This document shows, piece after piece, positions 53,593-64,000 of a stretch of DNA of 64,000 bases (the stretch's first letter is position 1; each line of letters starts with the position of its first letter). A model generated the notes under the pieces. It worked only from the letters and a program-made list of their open reading frames with translations, was not told the origin of the DNA and ran no database searches. Location: positions 2,538,001-2,602,000 of the forward strand of contig OX345647.1 of assembly GCA_947044365.1 (NCBI GenBank), written 5' to 3'. The position numbers and the translations under genes are program-made. Source of the stretch: Petrosia ficiformis. Taxonomy: Eukaryota > Porifera > Demospongiae > Haplosclerida > Petrosiidae.

Positions 53593-55947
53593 TCATATTA
53601 TATCCAAAAGTTTCTTAGTCATTTGAACCAACTCTTCATCACTTGGCCACTTGTTTGCAGTTGTTCCAAGATCATTCCCTTTAGCTTGCCAATCTACAAG
53701 ATTCATCTTACACTCTGTGACTTTACCATTGGGAGTATATACTTGGTTATCATGTACAACCGTCTTCCCATCACCTGAGCATGTTTGTCCTCTTCCATAA
53801 TCACCATCATGTAGCTGAACAAGTGTATTATTATAGAATTGATCTTCATGGCCTTTAAGCTGCTGGCAAATTTTAAAGCCTTTAGCCACATAAGCATAAA
53901 TATTACAGTAATGATGATTGTCATGACCATCAAGATCACTTTTCATTCCTCGGCTTCCATATGCAAAGAAGTTGTGATGTGTTTTGTAGTAACATGACCC
54001 ATCATCATTGTCAATGGCCATTATACTATGATAATTAGCAATCATGAAGTTGTATGAAATATAGTCATACAGTTTGTCTGGCCTAGGTGTTCCATCAAGT
54101 ACTTTTGTGATATATACCTGTCTATCCCAGCTATTGAAAGGGCCATGCTCACCTGACTCGCGACATGTGTTAAACAAGAGATTCTCTGTAACATTGCTAC
54201 CACCTCCAAACCCATCATTGAAGTTGATTCCAGCTCGTGGGCCATTGAAAAATATGTTACCTCTTATTAGATTCTGAGAAGACTTTGCCTGGAAATAAAA
54301 TGATGATTGTTTCTCCCATATGCCTAGTTCATGAGCAAAGTTGTATAGTATACGTATGAAGCGGGGTTGATTTCCATCAGTGCCATCCCAACCCATTCCT
54401 GTGACATTTGTACCTTTAGTGTCACCCCATAATGCAATTGCAGTACTGCCAATCCAAACAAATTCGTTCCTTTGAATTGTTGTGTTTCGATTGAACCCAG
54501 ATAACATTATCGCATTTCCATCAAGTCTCTCAAACACACAGCTGTCTATTAACACTTCTTCAGTACCTTCAAGGAAGAGAACTCCCATTCTCTCAAGACC
54601 CCAGTCTCCACCTGATGGCATACCATGTGGTTCCATGTAGGTGTATGCAGAATCTCGAAAATTAACACCCATTATTTCCATGTTTTTAACTGGAGCATCT
54701 TTTGTACCCTGGATGTCAAAAAATGTTTTTAGTCCTACCACTTCATACACAGTGTCTTCTGGAGGCATTGTACCTGAACTTGCATTGTAAAAGAAATATA
54801 ATTTCATCGTCTGTTGATCAAAGTACCATTCATTGGGTGAATCCAACTCCTCCATTACATTTTCAATATAAAACTCATCTCCATTGTCATTTCCTCTTGC
54901 TCCCTGAAATCCACCTTTACTGAATGTGAAAGTAGATGTACCAGCATCATATTTGCCAATCTCAAACATCCAGCTTGCCCAATGTCCAGGTCTCCAGGCT
55001 TGCACAATTGCTCCTGTAGCATTTTTATATGGTTGGTTAGGTAGTATAGATTTATCTGCTATCATTCCAGAAGGAATCCTGTATGTAAAAGCACCTCCAC
55101 CTTGAGTCTTACTTCCACACCAGTAACCAGCAGGAGGATCAAAATTTCTGCAAGGACCACCTACCCCAAGCTGATAGTGTTGAAACATGTTGGCAGAATC
55201 TCTTAATGGTTTATCAGGATAAATCTCCTGATCTGGAGTAGAAGGCAGTGTAGAAGGTAACCATTTTTTGGCACTTAATGAAGATCCAAATCCTAGTTCT
55301 GGATCAGCGTTTGGATAGCGTGCTCGAATGCCTCGCTTGCCATTCACACGCAGTCCTGGTATATTTTTGATCCCATCTGAGGACAGATCAGCTACATATA
55401 TATTGTCTTGGCCGGATGTTCTCCATGATGTCCATTTCGGTGTGATCACTTTTGCACCACTGATCCAGACCTCTTCGTTCTTATAATTCATGATAGTAAG
55501 ACCATTATCTTGAGATCCAAACTTTATAGTCTCAGTGAGATAGAATGTACCTTGTCGAAGGATGATAGTAGAACTGCGACCAGCTGACCGTGCAGCAGCA
55601 ACAGCTTTTTCAATTGTTTTGAATGGTGCTGATTCTGTACCAGAATTTGAGTCACTGCCTTTGTGTGCATCAGCATAGAACATAGCTGCTGTAGCACTTG
55701 GAAAAGAGAAGGAAGGAGGTTTCCATCCACCTTCATCTAGCATATCAACCTTTACACTACAGTTCTGAGCTTCTTGTGCTCCATTCAAAGCATCAGCCAC
55801 TTGTTGAAAATGCATTTTAGTTCTGAAAGGTTGAATCTTTTGGGCATATTCAAGAGCTATTTGTCTCATCTTACAGTCAAAAGAATCTCGATTTGCGAAG
55901 CATACTCGAATGGCCAGAGTCAAAAAGAAAACAATCTTGATTGCCAT
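53593..55947 (-). CDS. Secreted right-handed parallel beta-helix protein
   Basis: Single exon, 784 aa from the ATG at 55947. That start gives a clear signal peptide (MAIKIVFFLTLAIRVCFA). A frame open to 56061 adds 38 residues without signal character, so the internal Met is preferred. After a Cys-containing N-terminal segment comes FYADAHKGSDSNSGT and SAPFKTIEKAVAAAR (~90-130), the usual opening of pectate-lyase-like beta-helix domains. Repeated short strands with N-x-I/F-x-x-N patterns follow (TIQRNEF, NLIRGNIFFNGPR, NVTENLLFNTC, YNNTLVQLHDGD). Such domains are often polysaccharide lyases or hydrolases, and catalytic residues cannot be assigned here. The absence of introns in a window of intron-rich genes is odd. 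It lies 285 bp downstream of the next gene on the same strand. Confidence 0.85.
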   Translation of the reverse strand: MAIKIVFFLTLAIRVCFANRDSFDCKMRQIALEYAQKIQPFRTKMHFQQVADALNGAQEAQNCSVKVDMLDEGGWKPPSFSFPSATAAMFYADAHKGSDSNSGTESAPFKTIEKAVAAARSAGRSSTIILRQGTFYLTETIKFGSQDNGLTIMNYKNEEVWISGAKVITPKWTSWRTSGQDNIYVADLSSDGIKNIPGLRVNGKRGIRARYPNADPELGFGSSLSAKKWLPSTLPSTPDQEIYPDKPLRDSANMFQHYQLGVGGPCRNFDPPAGYWCGSKTQGGGAFTYRIPSGMIADKSILPNQPYKNATGAIVQAWRPGHWASWMFEIGKYDAGTSTFTFSKGGFQGARGNDNGDEFYIENVMEELDSPNEWYFDQQTMKLYFFYNASSGTMPPEDTVYEVVGLKTFFDIQGTKDAPVKNMEIMGVNFRDSAYTYMEPHGMPSGGDWGLERMGVLFLEGTEEVLIDSCVFERLDGNAIMLSGFNRNTTIQRNEFVWIGSTAIALWGDTKGTNVTGMGWDGTDGNQPRFIRILYNFAHELGIWEKQSSFYFQAKSSQNLIRGNIFFNGPRAGINFNDGFGGGSNVTENLLFNTCRESGEHGPFNSWDRQVYITKVLDGTPRPDKLYDYISYNFMIANYHSIMAIDNDDGSCYYKTHHNFFAYGSRGMKSDLDGHDNHHYCNIYAYVAKGFKICQQLKGHEDQFYNNTLVQLHDGDYGRGQTCSGDGKTVVHDNQVYTPNGKVTECKMNLVDWQAKGNDLGTTANKWPSDEELVQMTKKLLDII

Positions 55948-55965
55948 TGCTGTCCTAAGGGCCCG

Positions 55966-55977
55966 CGGCGCATGCGC
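55966..55977. promoter_or_regulatory. NRF1-like palindrome GCGCATGCGC
   Basis: GCGCATGCGCAA lies about 20 bp upstream of the preferred start codon of the beta-helix gene, within a short CpG-rich stretch (GGGCCCGCGGCGCATGCGC). It matches the NRF1 consensus. Similar 10-12-mers occur at 12649, 13903 and 18829 inside mobile-element sequence. So it may be a promoter motif shared by host and element genes. Confidence 0.45.
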
Positions 55978-56232
55978 AAGCCGCACAAAGCGGCTGTGAC
56001 GTGCTAGGTAATCTATGATTATATACTGTCGTTTCCAGTAATCTTGCAACGGCGCTCTCAAACCAGAGATGACGTAATTACACTTACAATAGTAAACATT
56101 AAAGCAAACAACACATGATCAGAGTAAATTGATTGGCTAAATGTTATACCACACCCATTCCCGCTTTGACATTTTTTGTTGCAAGATTGATGCAAATGAC
56201 AGTAATTATTATACTTAATCATTATAATTATA

Positions 56233-59200
56233 TTAAATTACTATTAAAGGTTTATTAGTTGATGGAGTAGCTCCATTACCAGTGCTATTAGACTGAACAG
56301 CATTACTGACAGTTTTCTGCACATAGTACTCTTTCAATGCCAACAGTACAGCAAGTGTTTCACTCTCTTGTTGAGTTCTGGCTTCATTCATTGAACACTC
56401 TAACAAAAGCTCAATATTACCAGTTGACTTCAGAAAAGAGTAACATCTTGTAGAAAAGAATTATCCATGAAAAGATAATCAAAGATCTACTATGATAACT
56501 TACTTATATAAAGCGTAGTAGTTTGTTTCAGCATCCCTAAGTAATCTTTTGAGTACATTCATATGTTGAATAATCTAAAAATAAATAAACTTAGTTTGAA
56601 GCATTATAAACGTTGAGTTTAACAATTTTCAAAAGTCAGAATACCAGAAGGATTCGTTATAATATTCATTTTAAGAACAAGTCTAGTGATGAAAAATTCA
56701 AGCATATTAAGGATCTGTTGTGAATTAGTGATACTGTTCATTAGAGAATTATCATGGTAAATTGCGAAGACAATTTGAAACAAAAAGGACTGCATTATGC
56801 TAAAGTGAAATACATACAGGATAAGAAGCTCAATCTATGGTACATGTACATAATAATATTACATGTACATTATAATACTGCATGCATGTACATGTACATT
56901 ATAATATTGCACGTACATAATTATAACACTGCATTGATGTACATGCACTTATGACACAAGTTGTATACAATAATCATTCATTAATATAGAATATAATTCC
57001 CCAATAATGAATAACCTTTAGCTTGACTATTTCAATAACGTGTTTCAGGTAAAATGAATCAGTATCTGATACTCCTTTAAAAGTAAGTGCTTCAGCCCAC
57101 TTTTCAGAGAACTCACTCTTATCTGTAAGAGATATTCCGTTCACATAGTAAACACAACACATCACAGAACAGAAGATAATGTATACTGTGTATGGGCACG
57201 AACGTTGGGGAGGGAGTGGTTAAAGGGTCATTTAGTGTGGTAAGGCATTAGAGGAAGTCCCTAGGCTTCCACCCTTCCACCACCATGTAAAAACCCCTAC
57301 TGTTTGACATACATACAATGTACATGTACATACCCTTTGAAGATATTTCCAGACCTGAGGATTCAGTGACATTTACAGTAACCACTTCACTATCATCATC
57401 AATATCCAACAACTGAATTAAAAATATGAAGGTATGATTATGTAGACACATTTTGGGTAGTTAAACATAAAATATACCAGGGATGTTTGGTCTTTCATGA
57501 AGATGTCGACACTACAAGCTTTGATAAATCTATATGAAGAGGAAGAACAAAAATGCCTATCAGCCGGAAGGAAGAACATTTATACTAGATTTGTTATTGT
57601 AAACTATAACTATCTCATTTTAGGCATTTTCACTTTTAAATTATGTGTCTATTATAATAACTAAAATGAACATTGGCCAATAATGGGGACTATTAGTTAT
57701 TTAACTAAAACTAAAACCTTTTTAGTAAGAGTTATATAATTAAACTATGACTAAACAAACAGTTTGAAAACCAGGCACACTATAACTACATGTGTATAAC
57801 TAATTATTGCCAAATGAAAAAAAGCTAATTTATACTGTCATATAAATAGTGTTTAGTTTTAGTAAATGTATGCCATAGTAACTGTGTAGAAACAATCACA
57901 TAACATCACTCATGACATTATTATATATTAGCTACATGTAGCTCACTGATGTAATTCCCAAACTGTATTTTCATCGCCACCAGAAATTTTGACTTCATTT
58001 ATGAGAGTCTAGTAAAAGTACATGTATGAACAAACATTTACAATGTACATTAATTTTCATGTCTGCATTACTACTACACTATTATTTTGCTGGTGATGTT
58101 TTTGTGTTTTAAGCGTGAACAAAACTCACAGTATGCAAGAGGATAGGAAGATCAGCTTGGTATTTGAATACTACATTTTTTAAATATGATATCTGAATAG
58201 AAAACAAAATTAATAATAGTGTATACTTTACACTACTATAATACTACAGTGTATACTACTTTACAATATTACAGTGTATATAATATAATATTACAGTGTA
58301 TACTACTTTAAAATATTGCAGTCTATACTACTTTACATTCATATAATATTACAGTGTATACTTTACAGTAATATAGTGTATATATTATGCACTCACAGTG
58401 CAGAACCCTCGCCACAAGAGCGATTGGGAAACATTAATGATTATTGACAAGAAAATAACTGCAGACAATACTTGATTGTAATAATAAAAATTATTATTAT
58501 CAGGAGCTTATGAGTGCCGCGAAGCGGCACGAAGGAGCGTCAAACTGCAGTACCCATCTTTTGTCGAATCACACTTTTAGCAAAACTCCAAATATAGTCA
58601 AAAGGATGGGTTTAAAATAAGTGTTCCGAAGTGGGTGGGCAATTATTAGAATCCAGTCAAGAAAACAATGTCGAACAAACTCATGCAGAAGAACAGTCAA
58701 GCCACAGTCCTAAGCAGAAGCATTGTTTAGTAGAGATGAAATAGCGATCAAAAGAACTGATGCACAGATTTCTGGGATGGAACATTTGAAATGGGACACT
58801 TCAAACTAACTGGAAGCCTGAAACGCAAGTTCTACAAGCCAAGAAAAAACTCGAGAAGAAAGCTTGAATACAAGGCGGTTTCAAATCCTGCTCCCGGTAA
58901 CAAACTAATCATCATGCACTTATTTCATTAGACATATTGCTTTTGTTGTTGTCTATTAATAGTCCTTTTGTACACCCTGTAGAATCAACACACTGACAGC
59001 ACTTTGATACTTTTGTTACAGAGTTTGGTAGCACCTATCCTTTGCTGACTATACTAGTATTGTTTCTGTCTGGAAAGAAGTGGGGGATTATACAGACTCA
59101 TCTTGTCAGACGCACATGATGGTCGATTTATAATAATTTTAATAATAATATATAATTATATATTTAATAAACACTTATCACGCCTACTTAAATCACTTAC

Positions 59201-61286
59201 GCAGTTTATAGAGGTTTTCCAAATAAGGCAGTTTGCAAAGGTGTGATACAACAACAGATGGGTTTGTAAAACATATTGGAGTTTGACGCTCCTTTGCACC
59301 GCTTTGCGGCGCTCATAAGCTCCTGTTATTATTATACAGAGATTATATATGTACATGTATTATGTGTGTGTAACAACTTACTGTACAGTGCACGTCCTAC
59401 CAAGAGGCAAGAGTACAGTTAAAAAAAAAACAAGTAGAAAACTGGTGTGTGGCTTCAACATGTGCATGAAATGAAATGGGTGGAGCTAGAAAGTGACCGT
59501 CATGACAGAAAGCTTAAAACCAGTCCGATATTGTAGCAGAAACTACTTCAATAGTACTTGATTTGAAAGTGGTGAAAATTGTCATCACATTATAACCAAA
59601 AGGAAAAGCCTATCTTTTATTTTGATTCTTTTATATTAAAATCTGTTTGTAGGTCGATCAAAGTTCCGATGTTGTTAATTGTCCAGAAATGTTTTGCATA
59701 CACATATACACAGAAAAAAATACCAGATTACAGTAACCCTCTGCTCCGTCTATGCGGGCAAGGTTAATAATAATTATTACAGTGTATACTTTACATTGTA
59801 CAAAGATCCTTACTGATTTTGTCCATGACTGTAAAACTTTTGTTGTGACATGATCTTGAGAAATGTTCATAAGATTGTTAGACTATAGATTGAATAAAAC
59901 AAATACTGAGTTACAATCTTCTTAAGTATGCTGCCATCAAAATCATTAGCTAGCATCATAAACAATTATCATCTACCACAATGTTCTCATCAGAATTTTC
60001 ATATACAATGAAGCAATGATACTATGCTGCCACACCTATCTATAGTACATACAGTACATGTAAAACAAAAAAGCTTTACTGTATTACATGATAATGATTA
60101 TCATCATTACTATAATCGTTGTTGTTGAAATAATGTAGAAGGGATCAACAATAATTATCAGTGAGAATAGAAGGGAGCTAATAACATATAGAAGTGTCCA
60201 GCACCTTGCAAACTAGTGAGAACACTGTCTAGTAGATTTCATACATATTAGGTGGAGGAATAGGTTTAATTCATACAGGATTTTTTTGTTAGAGGATTTA
60301 AGCAATCAATAAGCATGAATTATAATACTCATAGGGGGCGAGGAAGTATGCTCCAACAAATTGTTAAATTTAGACCCTTTGATGTTGCTTCTGGAGCCCC
60401 AGAAGGATTGTAGCTGACGATGTTGTTATTGCCAGTCATAATAGGTAATATTCAGTATTAAACTTAGGGAATTTGGGGGAGGGGGAGGGGGGTGAAACCC
60501 TGCTATAATGTATAATCATCAACTACATGTACATGTACATGTGATACACACACAAAAAAATTGCCTATTTATTCTAACATTTCAAAAGAAATTATTTAAC
60601 AACTCACAAATTTTCTTAGAACACCTCTTAGTCTTTCAGCATATGCATCTAATTCTTGTATGAACAATTCCAGCCCTACGTTCCTTTTTGACAGGCAACA
60701 AAGAATTACTTTATTACTCTCATCACCAGAGTCTTCTAGGTCAAGTAGACACGTATATAACTGGGCAGGTTCACTTATGAGACTACGAGTAGGAGAAAAT
60801 AAGGATTTTCAGTTCGTGTCAGTTGGTTGAAACAGTGTTCTCAAGGTGGTGGGTACATGCATATAATTATTATACAGTAATAACTATATTGTAGTAATCT
60901 AAAGCTCATTTCTGTATCTCGACCTCAAAATGTTAGTTTGGAATGACCAACAATCTCTGTACCTGTATTACTGCATTATTGAGTTACAGTATAATCATGT
61001 GTTAACCTTAAACTATACACAATAAAGTCATCACATTCTAATTTTGAGGTCATTTTTAATGTGAATATGTAGACTTTATTGATGGTAAAGTTGGACATTA
61101 CTCATTGCATGGGACAGTAGTATGATATAATTATTATACAGAGTTTGATCCAGTTACCCTGTATCAAATGAAGACACCACTCCACAATTGGGTTGTAATG
61201 TCCAATATTTGACTCTTAAAGTGATGAGTATTTGAAATAACTTCACTTCCTCTCCACTTGGTAGACTACTGACAATCACTTTTAAA
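56233..61286 (-). CDS. Unrecognised helical protein, 3' ten exons
   Basis: Ten exons with canonical sites and continuous phase: 61158-61286, 60608-60782, 59814-59882, 58130-58192, 57947-58008, 57478-57529, 57334-57412, 57016-57122, 56504-56574 and 56233-56446 (stop TAA). They encode about 339 residues plus the stop. Upstream exons are not identified and probably lie right of 61286 or beyond the window. The product looks mostly alpha-helical: KLFQILITLRVKYWTLQP; LYTCLLDLEDSGDES; ELFIQELDAYAERLRGVL; ISYLKNVVFKYQADLPILL; SFYLKHVIEIVKLK; IIQHMNVLKRLLRDAETNYY. It ends in a Ser/Asn-rich tail. No signal peptide or membrane segment is seen. I do not recognise the family. Introns carry a family B element and a TAGTTATA-type repeat. 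Confidence 0.75.
57590..57800. repeat. TAGTTATAGTT-type dispersed repeat, intronic
   Basis: GTAAACTATAACTATCTCATTTTAGG-like words, ATTGGCCAATAATGG and CCTTTTTAGTAAGAG match 1044-1310 in order, including the closing GTTTGAAAACCAGGCA phrase. Confidence 0.65.
58501..59325. mobile_element. Family B TIR element, longest copy
   Basis: Ends CAGGAGCTTATGAGTGCCGC and its inverse GCGGCGCTCATAAGCTCCTG. Flanks are ATTATTAT/TTATTATT, where a 7-8 bp duplication cannot be told from the TTA-rich context. It carries the full body, including the decayed coding segment near 58640-58870. The GCCGC-GAA-GCGGC mini-palindrome next to each terminus is conserved. It lies in an intron of the 56233-61286 gene. Confidence 0.8.
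59734..59768. repeat. Core-bearing hairpin, weak
   Basis: GTAACCCTCTGCTCC...GGGCAAGGTTA repeats the AACCCTC / GCTC / GGGC order of the hairpin at 26241-26302, with several mismatches in the stem. Confidence 0.5.
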
Positions 61287-61531
61287 CTGGAATTAGAAAC
61301 AGTATTAGATATACACGTAATTATATAGAATCTTTTTATGAAATGTCTTTAAATTATAGATAGTTGCAGTTCTCTAATCCTGGGATAGCCTTTGAATCTT
61401 TTTATATTGAAGTTTCTATATGTCACTTTCCTTTTCTTGTTTATAGTAGTGTGCTACTATATCTTGGGGGTTTCATATATGTGTGTGTGTACTATATAGT
61501 ATGGTCTATATGCTACATATGCCTGGTAACG

Positions 61532-61580
61532 TTTAAAATATCACCTGAGGGCCAAAGGCCCCAAGGGTGATGTTTTTAAA
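61532..61580. repeat. Core-bearing hairpin at edge of Crypton-like sequence
   Basis: TTTAAAATATCACCTGAGGG / CCAAGGGTGATGTTTTTAAA arms with GGCCAAAGGCC inside. It is closely related to the hairpin at 12590, and as there a Crypton-like N-terminal frame follows, here about 260 bp downstream. Confidence 0.8.
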
Positions 61581-61683
61581 TTCATATTTCTCGTTGTATA
61601 GCATATAGATCGATGAACCATAGTATATACTATATTGTATACTAACAGATTGTACCTCCATTCTTAAACCCATGCCCACCAGT

Positions 61684-61726
61684 AAATAAAATGCACATGC
61701 TCAGTAAGAGCATGTGCATTTTATTT
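61684..61726. repeat. 19-bp-arm hairpin
   Basis: AAATAAAATGCACATGCTC and its exact inverse GAGCATGTGCATTTTATTT flank a 5-base loop (AGTAA). It is between the 61532 hairpin and the Crypton-like frame. Confidence 0.9.
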
Positions 61727-61836
61727 TTCAGTCTTGTGCAGGCATCTTTCCAATCTCCCACACTTGATCCCTTTGAATCTTTAAAAAAGTCAACTAACCC
61801 ATTGCCACTGAAGGTCCACTTCTTAAAAAACGTCAT

Positions 61837-62232
61837 TTGCCTTTATCTTTGAAAAAATATCCTTTTGTGGAGAATCCTGCCAATGAAACTAGCCTGACCC
61901 AAAAAAATAGATTCCCATATGTTTCCCAACAAAATTCTAAGAAAAAGCCAATTGCTAGAAATACTGAGAGGCCTCACCAGTGGGCCTATAATGTTTTTCA
62001 AGAGTGGATTAAGCTTCTTCGTGAGGAAAACACTTACGGTGGAGAAGACCTCTGGAGCAAAGATTGTGATTGGGTCTGCTCCATGCTTTGCAAATTTGTA
62101 GCAGAAGCTAGATGCATTAATGGGACCACATACACCCCCAAAACAAAGTTGCAATTAATGACCAACCTGCAAAGCTTCTCTCAGAATCCATGTTCATGTC
62201 TGTACACTAAATTTTTACATTCGATTACGTAA
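61837..62232 (+). pseudogene. Crypton-like element, N-terminal region fragment, copy 2
   Basis: 131-codon frame. After a basic leader (KKKPIARNTERPHQ) it reads [37 protein letters not shown] and YTPKTKLQLMTNLQSFSQ. The W..NVFQEWI, W(V)CSMLCKFVAEAR(xx)G, YxPxT...L...LQ order is the N-terminal domain of tyrosine-recombinase (Crypton/QRICH1/ZMYM-like) proteins. It aligns with 12720-13106. The recombinase part is absent. No stop interrupts the domain itself. Confidence 0.6.
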
Positions 62233-62387
62233 GAGCAACAGTTGAGAAAAATAAACCATACAACTTAACATTACAATTCAAAATAATCAATATTGTATAA
62301 CCACTGGCATTTGTTGTAAACAATAATTACTGCTCTCAATAATAGTCATGTTCCTAAAGTATAAACATATATACATGTAATGTATCC

Positions 62388-62640
62388 CAATACGGTGAAA
62401 CATCAAAGTAAATCAGAGGTTTATAAATCCCTGTAGTCAGATATAAAACCTGCTGTCAAAGGTAGGAGAAGCAAGAGACATCAACAAACATTTTGTCTTT
62501 CGGGAAATATATTAATTATAACAAGCCTACTCGTGATATATCAGATTTATAATCACCTCATCCTTGGGGCTATGGCCCTTGTGCTCGGTGATTATAAATC
62601 TGATATAGCACTCATAGGCATGTTATAACGTATACATATT
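62388..62640. repeat. Family F repeat, copy 2
   Basis: Matches 12219-12490 (CAATACGGTGAAACATCAAAG, ATATATTAATTATAACA, hairpin, GATATAGCACTCATAGG). Its hairpin (62544-62600) has longer arms, GATTTATAATCACC / GGTGATTATAAATC, around CTTGGGGCTATGGCCCTTG. Confidence 0.8.
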
Positions 62641-62710
62641 AACCTACTGAGGAGGGGTCTTTATGTGTTATATCAACCTGACACTCAATTTGGGTTGTGA
62701 ATTTCATTAC

Positions 62711-62827
<117 letters not shown>

Positions 62828-62829
62828 TG

Positions 62830-63055
62830 ATGGTGACATCATCCCTTTGATGTGGTGAGTTCTATATATTGTATATAGATCTTCCATGTGCACACTATGC
62901 AGGAGATGTCACCATCACACAATATATTGTATATACTATATAGTATGCTAATAGGTCCTATATACCACATATAGGACTCTCGTTTTGTGTCCTCGGATGT
63001 GATATAGCCCTCGCAGGCTTGGGCTATATCACATCCTCGGACACAAAACTCAGGT
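62830..63055. repeat. Family E repeat with hairpins, copy 2
   Basis: Shares GTGCACACTATGCAGGAGATGTC and the GATATAGCCC hairpin with 43840-44070. The hairpin here is longer: TTTTGTGTCCTCGGATGTGA...TCACATCCTCGGACACAAAA with core GATATAGCCC-TCGCAGGCTT-GGGCTATATC (62982-63048), a 16-bp inner stem, a 3-base mismatch and a 10-bp outer stem. Confidence 0.8.
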
Positions 63056-64000
63056 CAAGGTGATTTGTCTATCAACTAACCACAACAAATTCTGTGAGGT
63101 AATTGATCTCGATGTGCACAATGTGCAATGGGTATCACTGTACTGTTTGTACCGGCGCAAATGACATAATGGTCAAATTCCTGGCTACTAATTTCGATGC
63201 AAATTGATAATGAGAAACGAAAAAAAAAAAAAAAAATCCCAGGCATACGATCCAAAAAAATATTTAATTGGTTTTTTCTCAAATAAAAGATTGTAAATGA
63301 CTTTGTGGTTTTATTTTTATCATGATTAGGAACTACGATATACAATTCTAGAGCTAACTAAAAAAAAAAGCAACAAAAGCCATTTTAAAACTATAAGCCT
63401 GGTTTTCTCAGAACTGGTCACATATATCTATCAAAGAGGATATTTGTACGGAACGGTATGAATTAATGGGCATTACCAAAGGTGTGGTTGGGGTTTGTAG
63501 GCACGTGTGTATACATGTAGTAATATTAGACAGTGAGAATGGACAAGATTGAAGAAGTAGAGTTAGAAAATGGCCTAATTTCTGTACATTAGAAGCTCCA
63601 GGACAATCAAGGCAACAAAAGGACAATAAAGTTTTTGGAGATGAGCTGAAATATTCTGAGGTTGAATCAGTACCAAATGTCATTAAATTAGCTTTAGTGG
63701 ATTGTTACAATTAAGGCGATAGGAACAAGCGCACAGCGCGAGCCCTCCATAAAGGTGGCTAAAGCCGTCTAGCTACCAAGTGCAGCAAGGTAGTATTCTT
63801 ATTTTTTAGGGTTCAATCACTATGTTATAACTAATAATTATAATTCCGTAATTCATTTTCAATTTCTCATTAATGATTATTCAAATTAAAACTAATTAGA
63901 ATTCCGTATTAGCAGAAAAGTAACTCAGTACAGTTCCATACGAATATCCTCTGCCTATATTTATATAATATTTATATCATATGTATGTATCATACATTAG
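63056..64000. other. No gene recognised
   Basis: An A16 run (near 63220), scattered CpG-containing words (GCGCACAGCGCGAGC near 63729) and AT-rich sequence. Open frames here are short and without recognisable motifs. Upstream exons of the 56233-61286 gene may lie here, but I could not find one with matching phase and splice sites. Confidence 0.5.

Noticed and set aside
53703..55736. Several 65-80-codon frames overlapping the beta-helix gene
   Set aside because: Out-of-frame shadows of the 784-codon gene.
59925..59960. Possible extra exon (AATGATTTTGATGGCAGC) in the 56233-61286 gene
   Set aside because: It has AG and GT borders but would break phase between 60608-60782 and 59814-59882, which join correctly without it.

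Overview
This is eukaryotic, metazoan DNA. Genes are split by GT-AG introns, the base composition is AT-rich, and most of the window is intron or intergenic DNA packed with decayed mobile elements. There are no operons and no Shine-Dalgarno-spaced ORFs. The mixture of hAT, KDZ-type, pogo/CENPB-type, Crypton-like and integrase+Ulp1 remnants, abundant ACATGT repeats and many TIR mini-elements fits an early-branching marine invertebrate. A sponge is my best guess, but this is inference.

Layout. (1) Positions 1-6168 (+): the last seven visible exons of an unrecognised gene (229 codons). (2) 6169-8500: intergenic, with a decayed 3' piece of a glycosyltransferase-like gene and a minisatellite. (3) 8501-40999 (-): a complete 16-exon YTHDC1 orthologue, the nuclear m6A reader. 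Its exons sum to 1767 nt, every junction keeps phase, and the predicted protein is 588 aa. Its roughly 31 kb of introns hold a hAT transposon with intact target duplication, several hAT/Tc1/piggyBac-like mini-elements, pogo and KDZ transposase fragments, a Crypton-like inverted pair and one abundant ~400 bp repeat family. (4) 41000-50000: two near-identical intronless type II membrane glycosyltransferase-like genes (42105-43568 and 48459-49922, both -). Each has a decayed copy of the LAST exon of gene (1) beside it. Between them lie a 9-bp-TSD element carrying a RecQ-type helicase fragment and an integrase + Ulp1-protease remnant. (5) 51250-53575: Ty3/gypsy pol and LINE RT remnants (-). (6) 53593-55947 (-): an intronless secreted right-handed parallel beta-helix protein. 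(7) 56233-61286 (-): ten in-phase exons of the 3' part of an unrecognised gene. (8) 61530-63055: a second Crypton-like/hairpin repeat cluster.

Three things stand out. First, a three-copy unit (terminal exon plus convergent glycosyltransferase gene) has decayed reciprocally: where the exon is intact the glycosyltransferase is dead, and vice versa. Second, a mobile family with TIR TAGTCTCGCGTAGCCAG and 9-bp target duplications includes two near-TIR-only perfect palindromes whose inner arms differ between copies yet match perfectly within each copy. Third, about ten dispersed hairpins share a GAGG/GTAGGC/GGAGGG-like core on unrelated but self-complementary arms, and several sit at the edges of Crypton-like sequence. 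All coordinates and splice sites were read by eye; repeat boundaries without stated target duplications are approximate.
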